A stretch of DNA of 62,500 nt from Phallus indusiatus (GCA_027605045.1 JAQFWX010000178.1:1-62500), one strand, 5' to 3'; shown: positions 1 to 12,204, numbered from the stretch's first letter. Notes: generated from the sequence alone by a model not told the origin. Made by a program: numbers and translations.

Positions 1-3000
1 TACCCAACCCGGTGCGCACACTCATACCCAACATTCTCATTCACAGCCGCCACCTCAATATCTTCCCACTCCGAGCGTATCCCCACATCCACTTCACCAC
101 CCATCATTCCTCCTTCATCGAGGCCGAGTTATCCTCAATCGGATATCAAACAGAGCGGCCAAAACTATCCCATGTCCGGCACCATCAACATGGGCGCGGG
201 AGCTCATCGAGAATCCTCGACTACTGCTGGAACTCAGAATTCTAAGAAATCGAAGGGTGCCTCCGCCAATCATCCCTCGTCCACGGCGGCTATCTCTTCC
301 AATTCCAATACCATGACCACAGCTAAACCATCTCCCTCCTCGTCGCGGAAACGAGCTCGAAAGTCGATCGACAAGCCTCCTTCACCTACCCAAGCTTCCG
401 GTCGAACTCAGAGCGGTCAAAATGATTCACAAGCAGCGCTTCAACTACAGGACGATTCAGACGATGAGGATCAAGAAGACAGAAACCAGCCAACTCAAAG
501 ATTGTAAGCTGAATCAAATCTATTCTATCTCGCAACCTATAATACGCTTTCTAATACTTGTTCAGACCCGGCGCTTGCAGGTACTGCAAAAAATTGAAAA
601 TGAAATGCGAATTTCTATCGCCTGATGCTGCAAGCTGTAAGCGCTGCATGCAAGGAGGACATCAATGTGTAGTCGAAGGCAGGAAGCAAAGGATTGGTCC
701 CAAGTATGTTTTTTTTCTGTTGTGCAACATCCTTCTTACCTTTTTCACCTTCTTAATCAGCAAACGAGAGTTCTTACTTGCTCAACTGCGCCAGAAGGAG
801 ACGATCATTGAATCTCTCCTTAGACAGATCAATAACCCCGCACATCGCACACCTCTCACGCTTCTTGTACCAAACTTGTCCAACGTTGCGGGGAACGCTT
901 CATCAAACCTTAACGGTCCTGCCACCGGCACACCAAGGTGCCAGCTCCAAATCTATTCAATCATGGATCGCGGGCACATCGGTCAAGAATGCAGGCGGAC
1001 GAGGTGGTTCGGCGGCGTTCGTTCTTGACAAACGTGCCGACGGAACTGGCGTCGACCTGGATGAAGAGGAGGTCGATGATTCAACTGCGGCAAGACGACG
1101 ACTTGACGATGATCCCGATGGCGATGAAGGTGACGAAGATGACGAAGGTGATGAAGGTGTCGATCCCACTGGTAATGGAAAAAAGGTCAAACTACACTAT
1201 TTGCCGGAGGAAGCCGCACCGCTGGGTCTTATCGCCGATCTCAGCTTGGAAAACCATACACCAAAGAAGAAGGAGAAAGAAAAGGACAAGGACGGTAGTG
1301 TCGGTGCTAAAGAAGACGGTCCAGTAGTACAACATCAATCAGAGTCTCGTATGCAAACTGTTGTTAGCTCTAACATGGTCGGTGTCAGCGATGCAGTCAC
1401 AGGAGCCGATGCCTCAAATGTTCCTTCTGCCTTGGGCAATGCTTCTGGTGGCCCTATCGATGGTACTGTCAATGCTCAAGCTACCGTTAATGCATCTGCT
1501 ACTGGTGCTGGTAACAACGCCACCAACAACAACGCGGGTGAAGAAGAAAATGAAAACAACGTCGGCGTTGCTAATAAAAGCTATTTCCACCCAGGCCCCG
1601 CCACTGACCTCGGTCTTCGTCGAGTTATGATCGAGCGCACTATGCCACCGGATATTCTGGTTCATGGTTTAGTTACTCCTGAAGACGTTGAGGAACTGTT
1701 CAAGATGTATGTTGTTGTCTTTTCTGATTTCGCCCTTGACTCAACTGTTCTGCTCTAGTTTCTATGAAAGAATCAATGTAAGTTGCCTAGCTGAGGAGAT
1801 CCTCTTCGTCGTTGTTGATCTTTTTCTGATGTAGGTCTTCTTGTCAATCCTCGATCCCGCAATCCATACCCCTGCAAGAACGTTCGCAAGATGTCCGTTT
1901 TTGTTCACAGTGGGTATGTAGGAATGACATTGACTAATCTTCATCCATTGATTGTGCTGTTTTTAGTCTGTGCTATATCATCTAGATACTATGTACCTAA
2001 AGCATCGATATACAAATACGCAATGCATTTTGCCAAGAGTGCGGCCGCATCCAGTCTGATTGATGGCTGGAAGAGCGTCGAACTGTGCCAGGTACATCCC
2101 ATACCCCAACCTCTTCCGATCTTTTTGGCTTATGACGTTTCTACCTCAGGCATATCTATTAATGAGTGTATATGCCGTCCCAGCACGAAGATGGGAAGAG
2201 GATCGATCATGGCTGTACCTCGGTTTGGCGATCCGTATCGCAACAGATCTCAACTTGCATCAGCCTTCTTCAGCTGCTGTTACCGCCGCAGCTGCCAATA
2301 CCAATGCGAATTCCGCAAGTGGTAATGCCAATGGAAGTCCCATTGCGAATGCATCATCATCATCAGGAGGAAGAGGAAGACTGCATAATCAGAACCATTA
2401 TCCTCCCCACCCCGGAAGCACCGCATCTGCTCAAAGCACAATGTCCGCATCATCACCGTCTCCATCGGCGTCGATGACTCCACCTGGTGCTCCGACATCA
2501 CCATCACTGAACATTAGCACCAGCGCAACATCGAAGTCGTCTGAAAAGCAAGAAAAACATGAGCGAGAACTTCTCAATCGTACAAGAACGTGGTTGATTT
2601 GCTTCAACCTCGATCGATCTATCAGCACACAGCTAGGTTCGTGGTCAGACACCTTTCGTGTGGGTTATTTAACAATAACTGTCTGGGTCTTTTTTCAGGT
2701 AAACCCTCAACCATAAAAGAAGATTTCATCATACGCAATGCTAGCGAATGGTACAAACGGAGCCCATTCAATATGCCTTATGATGTCCATCTCTGCGCTT
2801 ACACCGAACTGCTGAGAATCGTGACGAGGTTCCACGACGACGTTTGGAGTGGAAGTAGACCTGTCAGCAACGCTGGTATCAAGGGCACTGTAAATGATCC
2901 ATTTAACCGTTTGTCTGCTTGTTTGTGCTGATAAAGTACTTCTAGGATGTCGACTTCTATGGCATCACGATGCGATATGACGATCAGTTGCGGTTGTTCC

Positions 3001-5336
3001 AAGAACAGGCCGCTGCTCGTTTCGAGCGAGATTCTAAAAAGGATGGTAAGCGCAAATTGGGTTCCATTACTTTCCTTTTCTTTCCTTCGTGCTGTTTCTC
3101 CATCTCGTCGTGTCCTGTTTCACTTTACTCTGAGATGGGGACGGGTTTAAGAGACGCGCCCTTAATGTTTTTCACTCTCTTATTTATGGACGGCTGGACG
3201 GTTGGACCAGATATGTCGCCTATTTGGCACAAGGGTTCTGTGGTTAATTTGCAATCTTTGACGAACATAAATATGGAACACGCCATCTTTTTTCCTTTTT
3301 CTATTGTTTGCCCGTTTCTGTTGATGGAAGGGTCTATACACTGTCGTTTTTCGTCTCAGTTTCCCTGTCGAATTACAGCAAACATTGGCTTCACTTTTTA
3401 TCTTCTTTTCTTTCCTGGCTGCTGCGTCTTCATTTTTCTTTGCCCAACGTTGTTTTGATGAACGCGCACTGATTGACGTCCGGTTTTTTCTAGACCCCGG
3501 CAGTGTTTATCGGACCGGACTACTACCATTGTGGGTGTCTCTTTTTATAGGCATGGCTTTTAATTCTTTCCATTCCTTCTTCTTCCCCATTTCATCCATC
3601 TTTAATATCCTTCTTGCTCCATTTGGCTGTCGAAGAGGGATGTGCCCGCCACCGGGTTTGGGATTTCCATGATCTCTCCGGCGATATAACGTCCGCTACG
3701 TTGATCAGTCCCAGCTGTGCAGCCTGTTCACGTAACTCGCATTGGTTGCGCTGCTTTTTAAGCCATTGATACTCAACGTGCTTGTATTTGAAAATTGATG
3801 TCAATCGCCATCTGCAGCATTCGGCATGTGACGCTCTTGGGTCGTCAGGGACTAATGACCTGCCTTTTCTTGTTCTTTTTTCTCTCGTTTTTTGTTTAAT
3901 GATAATGGTATGATGTACTTGCTGAACGTCTTTCTTTCACAGTATGGTTAACTATTCCCGTCTGGTTATGTTCTCTTTCGGTTTCCAACAAGCAGTTGAG
4001 AGAGGGTTACAGCGCGATGATATGTTTTTCCAAAGAGTAAGTGCTTTTTTTCTTTTCGGGGCATTAACTAAACGTTACTCTCCAAGTGTTTTGAAGCTGC
4101 ATGTGCAGTCATCACCACCGTTGTGGACCGATTGGCTCCAACAGGATACCTCCGATTTGCGCCTGATGGTAAGATTCAGCTTGTAGTCAACACACCCACT
4201 TGCGATTAAACTGTTTTGAAGGTCACTTTATATTCGTATCTTTCGCAGCAGCATTCCTGCTTAAGGTGCGTCAAAAGACTTCCTTTTGGTTTACCTTGTC
4301 TGATACTGTTCCTCCTCTTCAGCTTCTTCGCCCAGATTTCTCACGGATCGTCAACCGCACTCATAAAGAACAAGTTTTAACACTCGTGCGGAAGCTAATT
4401 CGGATGCTTGGGTCTCAGGAGGTTGCCGTTGACGACAAACACACCCCAAAACTGTACAGTCGATTCTTAGCTGGCCTTGTGTCCAGACATTCTACTAGTA
4501 GAAAGAGTGTCTCAATGGCGAAGAACGCCGGTACTGCCATTGGAAACCAGAATGGAACGTCGCAAGTACCGATGCGTGGTGGACCGATAATGCAGCAGCC
4601 AGGACCGATGCCCGCTGTGCGAAATTATCCACCTACGGAACAAAATGAGCACAACTTTGACGTATACGGCAATCTTGTATCTGCACCGCCAATGATGCCT
4701 CAGCCAACGCACGACGCGCCATATCCGTCAATGTACGATGATCGCCTTCACCACCTTCACCAAGAACAACAAGGGACGCAGCAGCCTAACCATTCACAGC
4801 CACATTCTATCTCGCCTGGCTATTATCCTCCATCTGGAAATGTCCCCGGTTCTGGTCACGATCATCAGTACATCTCAGGAATGAACGCAGGAAATGGTGG
4901 CGTCGGGATGGAAACAGTGATACAACCGTCATCACAGTCTGGAGAGTACAATCAAGTAATAGAACACTACGATGACGACTTAGGCGGCACATTCCCGCTT
5001 CCCATATCCGAGAATGATCAGCTTGCTTCAATGCAGGCGATCAATAACCAGGGATGGTGGGAGAATGTTATGATGCCTGGGTTCAGCCTTCCGAGTGCCC
5101 ATCACTTCACCCACAATAACAATAACAGCAATGTACAGCAACCCCAGTATCAAACGCAATATAATCAAATGGAAATCGAATCTGCTCAAGTCAGCCATGG
5201 TCATAGCCACGTTCATCCGCATCATCCTCAATCTCGTTCTCAACATCAGCAGCAGTCTCAGTATATGGCTTCTCAAGATCGGAATATGCAGACATATTCT
5301 GATTCTGGAGAGTATACCTTCCGTTACGATAACTAA
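1..5336 (+). CDS. PriB-like Zn(II)2Cys6 fungal transcription factor (5' end outside window)
   Basis: Nuclear DNA-binding regulator; the frame is open from base 1, so the N-terminus is missing. The zinc cluster lies at about 567-703 (CRYCKKLKMKCEF, then CKRCMQGGHQC), followed by a basic stretch and a short coiled coil (KREFLLAQLRQKETIIESLL). From about 1620 to 4450 runs the fungal transcription factor domain (YERINVFLSILDPAIHTP, CAISSRYY, LLMSVYAVPARRWEEDRSW), then a Gln/His/Pro-rich tail. Introns read as 504-565, 704-760, 1707-1758, 1778-1834, 1914-1966, 2092-2149, 2637-2698, 2890-2945, 3046-3493, 3531-3942, 4037-4086, 4169-4221 and 4266-4322; each keeps frame. Between about 870 and 945 the frame shifts: a 67-nt intron (878-944, weak donor, good CTTAAC branch site) or a one-base error would explain it. 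The domain order matches the Lentinula PriB group. Target genes cannot be inferred. Confidence 0.9.
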
Positions 5337-5389
5337 TTCGTGTGGAAAGCATTGTAAAAGATGACCACGTTGACGTTTGGACCTGTGTT

Positions 5390-5625
5390 TTAGTCTCCTT
5401 TTCTACCATCGTCTTTGTTTCTTATTTCCGATTTCATATTTTTCTGTGGATCGCGGATTATACAAAAAGAAAGGGATGTCTTGATAACCTGTATTATTAT
5501 AGCTGATTCTTTCTGTCTGTTTTTTTGCTAATAAATTATATTTATCATGGCACTTCGTTATTATTATTATTATGCGCATGCATCATTGAAATGTTTTTGT
5601 ATCTCATTCTGATTTAGATGTACGA
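5390..5625 (+). repeat. Diverged direct duplication, copy 1
   Basis: The tract downstream of the zinc-cluster gene shares ordered blocks with 6829-7232: a CCATCGTCTTTGTTT block, a GATAACC(C/T)GTATT block and a TCTCATTCTGATTTAGATGT block. Order and orientation are the same, so this looks like a local segmental duplication of the gene's 3' flank. The copies are interrupted by many indels. Confidence 0.6.
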
Positions 5626-6038
5626 GAATGCGCGGAGTGCCTCTGCAGCAACTTTGCTTGCTTGCACTCGCGCTCAGGACATGTAAACGGCCATAGCACA
5701 ATGCCGCAACGCGGCACACGCGTTCAGCTGAGCAGGAGCGCCGTCGCGGCTGCATCGTCTGTTGACCCTCTTCCTCTGCCCTGCGCGGCGGACATCTCGC
5801 GTCTCATCGATTCGCTACCTTCTCTCAAACTTTCTTTCCCACTCGCCCACCCCAGCGTTGAATGATCACATCAACTTGTGCATGCATGCATCGTCATTAT
5901 TTCGCGAGCTACGAGGGAGCCCAGTCGCGGAGGGCGGTCACCGGTCCCGGTCATCGGTCATCTCCCACCGCACCTGTCGGCTCCTGCCCCTTCCGCAGGA
6001 CTCTTCCTGAGCAGCGACGGAGCGTCTGACAAGGCTGG

Positions 6039-6338
6039 AGACAACAACTAAGTATTGAACGCCAAAGTCCCAACAAAAAAGTGAAACAAATTCCACGCGT
6101 CGAAGGCACAATAGCTGATTAACACGCTTCGAAGCCACAATGGCTGATGAACAACGCGTTGCGTGAGGTCGCATGATTGTTTTGTGAAAGAAGCGTTCAG
6201 GAATATAAAACGCTTCTTCACAAAGCAATCATGCGACCTCACGCGACGCGTTGTTCATCAGCGCATCAGCCATTGTGCCTTCGACGCGTGGAAATTATTT
6301 CATTTTTTGTTGAGATTTTGGCGTTCAGTTTGTTGTCT
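6039..6338. mobile_element. Foldback (MITE-like) element with long imperfect inverted arms
   Basis: The left arm (about 6039-6197) pairs with the right arm (about 6208-6338) around a roughly 10-base loop. Shared blocks include AGACAACAA, GAACGCCAAA, CCACGCGTCGAAGGCACAAT, GCTGATGAACAACGCG and a long GGTCGCATGATTG segment. The left arm carries an extra internal copy of the CACGC(G/T)TCGAAG block. There is no coding capacity beyond overlapping mirror frames. I could not define a target-site duplication. A non-autonomous DNA transposon or a snap-back repeat are both possible. Confidence 0.75.
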
Positions 6339-6502
6339 AGACAATTAGCACAGCCCCACATTTTAGCTCCGTTTTCCCCGGATTGCTTACGTTCAAAGCT
6401 GTATATAAACCTTCGGGTCCTTAGCTGACTCCTACATACTGACTCCCAACCTCACTACTCCTGCCTACTCCTGCCTTTCGTGATTTTCAGGAATATCCGT
6501 CA

Positions 6503-6763
6503 ATGAGCCACCCACACCACCATCACCATAACCAACACCACCACCAACACCCGCACCCGCACCATCACCATCATCAACAACACCCGCACCATCACCAACT
6601 CCAACCCCACCAACACCACCCCCACCCTCACCCCCACCATCAACACCAACACCACCAACACCAACACCACCAACACCAACATCACCAACACTCCCACCAC
6701 CACCACTACCAATACCAATACCACCACCAATACGGAAGCCAACAATACCATCACCGCTTTTAA
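6503..6763 (+). repeat. CAC/CAA low-complexity tract with an 86-codon His/Gln-rich frame
   Basis: About 260 bases are almost pure CAC, CAA and CCN triplets. On the plus strand they read as one open frame starting at ATG 6503, rich in His with Gln and Pro and ending at TAA 6761-6763. Upstream sits a TATATAAA motif (about 6400), a C/T-rich leader and the phrase CTACTCCTGCC repeated twice. It may simply be a simple-sequence repeat that happens to be open. The promoter-like context is the only reason to consider a gene. Confidence 0.5.
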
Positions 6764-6828
6764 CCCCAACCACCAGCATTCTAAGATGCTTTCAGGTTGA
6801 CCAAGTTTAACATTGTTCTATGCTCAAG

Positions 6829-7232
6829 TCAGTTTTTCTACCCATCGTCTTTGTTTCCGATTTAAGGACGTCTGATAACCCGTATTTGTTGTAGGTTATG
6901 TATTCTCTCTGACTGCCACAAATTTCTCCAACACCTACGACGTCTGAGGCCTGACGACCTAAATACAGCGGGAATCATGGTCTTTGGTGGCATTGTTGTG
7001 CTTCATCGTGTATTTCGTCTATCGGTTGTATACCTGCCCAAGTATGCCTGTTGTATTTCTCGCTGAGAGTCGTGTAGTTATAAACAAATCCTTATTATTT
7101 ATTATGATATTTGGTCCGTCTGACGGCGTAAGACAATCAAGTAAATCGAGCAAATCTTATAATTGAGTCCTAACGAAAATCGACCATGAAATCTATACAA
7201 TACGTTTGTTTCTCATTCTGATTTAGATGTAT
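6829..7232 (+). repeat. Diverged direct duplication, copy 2
   Basis: Second copy of the block at 5390-5625, in the same orientation and with expanded spacing between the shared segments. The rest of the non-coding tract 5337-7568 holds the foldback element, the CAC/CAA repeat and the promoter of the dioxygenase. I see no tRNA or other gene in it. Confidence 0.55.
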
Positions 7233-7568
7233 ATCTATTTACCTACGACTAACACCACGATATCAGCCAACGGAAGTTATTTGAATCTTATCAGGACATG
7301 CAGACGACTAACAGCTTTGAACTGGCACGGCCCGAGACGCCGAGTCCTCAGCTGACTCCCAACGGCATTACGTACTGTTTACTACTAATTTATTTTATCA
7401 GTGTTCTCTCTTTCCGATGCCGTCTTCTCCTGCCTTTTTTATCACTTGAACACCCACGCACACGCTTATTTCAACTCGTTTACAGGCTATAACCTTTCGT
7501 TACTTTGCACACTTCCCTTCTTTCAGATTCTTCCCAAGCTCTAACTCATCCCACATTCTCGACTCGAC

Positions 7569-8787
7569 ATGGCACACAAGTACAAGTATCTCTCTCGTAA
7601 GTATAATTCATCTTCGAAATGATGGTTGTGATTTAAAATTGTGATCGAATCTGCCTTTCGCACGCCGGGCATTTGACAGCTGAACAAATCGATCATTTCA
7701 TGGAACATGGGTACCTCGTCGTTAAAGAAGCTTTCACTCTCGAGGCCTCTAAAGAGTGGACAAAGGACGTCTGGATTCGTCTAGGCGTTGATTCGGAGGA
7801 TCGTCAACAGTGGAATACGGTTTCGGACAATCTGGACAGGGTTCATATGCCCAGACATAATGCCATTCCAGCCAAAGAGCTTGCACCAAAGGTAACAATG
7901 AAGTACTTGTACTGACGTATATGATCATTTATAAGTATATGCTCGTGTTTTTTTGTTTTTTTCAAAGGCATGGGGCGCAATTTGCGAACTGCTAGGAGGC
8001 GAAGATAACATTGATCCCAAAGCTAGTGTGTGGAGTGACGCCTTCATTGTCAATTTGGGACGAGACGAGTACAAGGACCTCGATATCCATCCGAGAGATT
8101 TAGAAAACTGGCATGTTGATGGAGATTTCTTTGTCAGTATATCTCTCGATGACCTTTGCAGCTGATTTAAAGGTTTGCAATATATAGGTGCATTTCCTGG
8201 ATTCTCCGGAGCAGGCCTTATTGGTTATACCTTTATTTAGCGATATCAAGCACAGAGGAGGAGCAACCTATATCTCTCCGGAAGGACTAGATCATGTTGC
8301 AAAATACCTGGCCGCACATCCGGAAGGCTGCTATCCGACAGGACTTTCATTCACCCCAAGCACGGGGCTAGACGATCCAGAGCAGAAATTCTCGCTTCTA
8401 GAACTTGCCAACAAGAAACTAACGAATTTCGTCGAGTTAACTGGAGAAATCGGAGATGTTATCTTGTTACACCCGCTTATGCTTCACTCTGCGAGCAAAA
8501 ACTACATCCGATCACATCGAATAATAACGAACCCTCCTGTTGCTTTGAAACCAGATCGGCCTTTTAATTTTGCGAGAGAGAACCCTGACGAATACAGTCT
8601 GGTTGAACTAAAGACTCTCAAAGCGCTGGGTCTTGAACGTTTTGAGTTCAAGGCGACGGGAGAGCGCAAACTGATTGTTCCCAAGAGGGTCGAACGGCAG
8701 GGTATCTTATACGAACAAGAGAAGAAGAGGCTGGAAGTGCATTATGGGCAGGCTCAGGCTAGCGCTCCAGTAGCGTCTCGAGCTTAA
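7569..8787 (+). CDS. Phytanoyl-CoA dioxygenase (PhyH) family 2-oxoglutarate/Fe(II) oxygenase
   Basis: Predicted non-heme iron oxygenase that hydroxylates a small substrate using 2-oxoglutarate and O2. There are four exons: 7569-7596, 7680-7891, 7968-8132 and 8188-8787, with clean GT-AG introns that keep frame. The protein is about 334 residues. The N-terminus MAHKYKYLSPEQIDHFMEHGYLVV is typical of PhyH folds. WHVDGDFFVHFLD supplies the metal-binding HxD. The distal His lies in LLHPLMLHSASKNY, followed by basic residues that could hold the 2-oxoglutarate carboxylate. There is no signal peptide, so it is likely cytosolic. A poly(A)-like AATAAA lies near 8913. The substrate is unknown: in fungi this family ranges from fatty acyl chains to secondary metabolites, and no cluster partners are adjacent. 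Confidence 0.88.
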
Positions 8788-9792
8788 ACACGGCATATGA
8801 TGCATGAACAATGGATTCGCTGCTTTGTGTGTTGTATTTCATTTAGAACTGTATTCATGCATTCCGCCTATGATTTGTATTGTTTTGATTCTTGACAGCG
8901 CGGAACATCACATAAATAAAAACTTTCGCGAGTTACCATCCTCTTGAAGTTTGGTATTTTAGTAAAACCGTGCTCGTGAGACGATGAACAGCAGACGTTT
9001 TTTTTTTGTGCCTCGGTTTTCAATTGCGATGACTATTCATCGTGCCTGAAACCTGAATTCCGTTGATATAAGAAGTTTAGTTACTAGCGTTTAACGATGT
9101 CTTGGAGTCTCACATCTCGAGTTAGATATTCGACCCTTCTTTGGCGAGCGAGAGTGTTCTTAGGAGCCTAATTATAGAGAACCACGGACCATGTGATATA
9201 CCTTGATCAGGAGCAAGGCCAGGCACGTCCGTAAGGTTTTTGATGCAGACACTTGGACATTTTCACTCGACTCAAGCCGCATTATGTTTACCATACATAT
9301 GAAGTTTCTCATTTGCCAGCACATTACAGCCAGGTAATAAAGAAGACTGTATACACTGTACAGAACCAGATCAAATCAGGGTCGATGGAAGAGAGCCTAC
9401 GTTATATTATGACACAAACAACTATATTACCATCCTTGCTGGCTGGCAAACTCAAAGATCTCGTGCTGGGAAACTTGAATTTGAATCTCGATTGAATCCG
9501 GAGCTCTGTACGCTTAGTATGTAATACATTCATAACAATGACCCCAGACTGGGGCCCCAATCTCCTCATTTCCCGAACGTTCCGCTCTTCCCGGCCGGCC
9601 CGGATCCATACAGTCATGTTACTCAATTCATTATTCCCTTTTTTTTAATTCATTTTTTCTCTCTTTTCTCGTACCTAGCGGCGAAGCGGAGAAAGTATAA
9701 GAATTCGAGGCTGGCTACTTCTCGCGCTTTTTTCTCTGTCGCCCGACGTTCGTCCATCGCTCCCCCACCATTCCATCGACGACCGAACAACA
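8788..9792. other. Intergenic, 3' flank of dioxygenase and promoter of MFS gene
   Basis: I see no gene in these 1.0 kb. It holds a polyadenylation-like AATAAA (about 8913), a G/C-rich patch near 9545-9605 with short inverted repeats (GACTGGGGCCCC, GGCCGGCC), and a C/T-rich leader before the ATG at 9793. The open frame at 9253-9495 has no recognisable protein character or splice context. Confidence 0.6.
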
Positions 9793-11942
9793 ATGTTGTC
9801 CAAAGAGGGTTTCTTCCAAAACTATCATGTCTACTGTAAGTCACCCCTCACTCAAGTTTAACTAGTCCTTCAACTCACTTCCTGATCATCAGTCATTGCC
9901 TTTACTGCGTACTGGGGTATATTCCTCTTCGGTTATGACAGTGAGATATATCCATTGTTCTTTCATTCTTACAATTTTATGTACCTCGCCCTCACAAAAC
10001 AGCCGGTATCGCTGGTGGTGTCGTAACCCAAAAGACATTCCAAACTGCATTCAGCGTCAAACCGAGCGACGTCAACACCGTCAGTGCCAATGTCGTCTCT
10101 GTCTTACAAGCCGGTGCATTCTTCGGTGCCCTTGGAAGTGCTCCAATCTCCTGTACGTCCTCAACTTGAGAGTCATGTTTTCTGGACTAATCACTAACAA
10201 TCATCGCATAATTAGCATGGTTAGGTCGTCGATACTGCAATATCCTATTCTCCCTCATTTTCGCCGTCGGTGCCGTAAGCACTCTTTCTCACATGATCTC
10301 TTACTCGTAGTGCCGTTCTCTCATCTCATTTTTTTTTGATATCTCAGATTCTCCAAACTGTCGCAAATGGTACTACACGTGGTCTAGGATACATCTATGG
10401 CGGTCGTGTTGTCGCAGGTTTGGGTGTCGGTGCAATCTCAGCCGTAGCTCCCGCCTACGTCTCTGAATGCTCCCCAAAACATGTCCGCGGTCGTATTACC
10501 GGCATGTTCCAAGTTTTGGTGGCTACGGGTGTCATGATTAGCTACTTCATCAACTGTAAGCAAATAAAAAAAAAGACTCTCCTCTCTCCCTCCCCTTCAT
10601 TAATTTCCTCTTTAGACGGCGTAAATAAACACGTTGCCGGTGGCCCCAAAATCTGGAGAATCCCTTTCGGTTTCCAACTCGTCCCTGCTGGAATAATGTG
10701 CTTCGGTCTACTTTTCGCCACTGAATCACCTCGTTGGCTAGCACAAAAGGGTCGTACCGAAGAGGCTTTGAGAGCCTTGGCCAAATTGAGACGGAAACAC
10801 GTGGATGATGAATCCGTGCGAATGGAAATGGCCGGTATGTTATAATTTGCAAATTCCGTTCAATGACCCTTATTTTTAATAAAAAAAACTATATAGAAAT
10901 TGAGGCTTCCATTGAGGAAGAAAGAGCTGTTCGCGCTGATTTGGGTATCAAAGAGGCTTTCTTAGGACAAGGCAATCTCATCCGATTTGTCATTGCTTTC
11001 CTCATGTAAGGTTTTCAATTACATTTCTATATATTCCATTCACACATTCATATAGCTTCACCCTGCAACAATGGTCAGGTCAAAACTCCGTCGGCTATTA
11101 CGCTCCACAGATCTTCAAATCAATCGGGTACTCATCCGACAGCGCCGCATTACTCGCATCAGGTGTCTACGGTGTCACCAAAGTAGCCGCTACAGCCCTT
11201 TTCGTATTCTTCATGGTCGAACGTGTCGGTCGTAAATTGTCTCTCGTTTACAGTGGCCTAGGAATGGGAATCTTGTTCTTTATGATTGGAGCTTTACTTA
11301 AAACTCACCCTCCGGTCATTGGAGGTGAAGTTTCGAAAGCGTCACAGGCTATGGCCGGGCTGATTTATATTTATGTTGTGGCGTATTCGTGGGGATGGGG
11401 TCCTGTGCCTTGGATTTACTGCGCGGATATTTTCCCGAATAGGACTAGGCATTATGGGTTGGCTTGGGCTAGCGCTGTTCAATGGTTCTGGAGTAAGTGA
11501 ACGGGGAGAGAAAGGTTTAAACATACATTAGACTAACTGATTTATTGAATTAAGACTTTGTCGTCGCCAAGCTTACACCCACCATTGAGGCTAACTTGCA
11601 GTACAAGTTCTTCTTCATGTTCGCCACTATCAATATCGGAGGAATGTTCGTATTTGCCTTGTTCATTCCCGAAACGAAAGGCAAGAGTTTGGAAGAGGTA
11701 CAGTCCGGATTTCTAACCATATGAAGTTATGCTCAATTAATTTTTTCTTCCCCTCTTTCACTAGATGGACATTCTCTTCGGCGCTGTCACTGAAGAAGCT
11801 CGTGCGGCTGATATCAACAAAGGCGAGTAGTACATCGGTACTTTTTTTTTTCGATAAGAGAACCGTACTAACTTTTTTTTTATTTAAAGCTCTTGGAGAA
11901 GTTCACGACCACGATGATAAATCGTCCGACGCCAAGGCATAA
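9793..11942 (+). CDS. MFS sugar/quinate-type transporter
   Basis: Proton-coupled solute importer of the sugar-porter family in the plasma membrane. About ten short introns are removed; exons begin at 9793, 9893, 10003, 10216, 10348, 10616, 10897, 11056, 11555, 11765 and 11890. Family marks are visible: TM1 IFLFGYDTGIAGG, GRR after TM2, a mid-protein ESPRWLAQKGR, QQWSGQNSVGYYAPQIF in TM7, and the closing PETKGKSLEE. The N-terminus MLSKEGFFQNYHVYF is short, as in quinate and hexose permeases. The last intron starts with GC (11823) and ends at AG 11889; if it is not removed the protein stops at TAG 11828-11830, losing an acidic tail (HDHDDKSSDAKA). The substrate cannot be decided from sequence. 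Confidence 0.9.
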
Positions 11943-12204
11943 CAAATGTACACACGTTTTCTTTATGAAATGCAAACTACTACGAATTCTCCTTACGTTA
12001 CGCACATACCACCACCATCCCTCCACATCCACGAATAATGAAAACGTCATACCGACAGTAGCTAACTCATTTTTCTTTTATTACCATTAGTGGTGTTTTT
12101 ATCTTCCGTTGTATGATTATTAACTTTTGGCCGAATTTTGCTCTATGACAATATCATGGCTGTAATCGACGTGAAATATCCCAGAGAGTTCATTTTTCGC
12201 CAGC

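Noticed and set aside
2280..2652. Met/Asp-rich minus-strand proteins
   Set aside because: Antisense shadows of the Ser/Ala/Asn-rich linker of the zinc-cluster protein.
6048..6348. Overlapping mirror reading frames in the foldback element
   Set aside because: The two strands encode nearly the same peptide because the sequence is an inverted repeat, not because of coding.
6465..6779. Gly/Val-rich and Val/Leu-rich minus-strand proteins
   Set aside because: These are translations of the CAC/CAA repeat from the opposite strand; repeats of triplets leave all frames open.
9540..9610. tRNA gene in the G/C-rich patch
   Set aside because: Short inverted repeats are present but no T-loop consensus or cloverleaf can be drawn. 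I found no convincing tRNA anywhere in the window.
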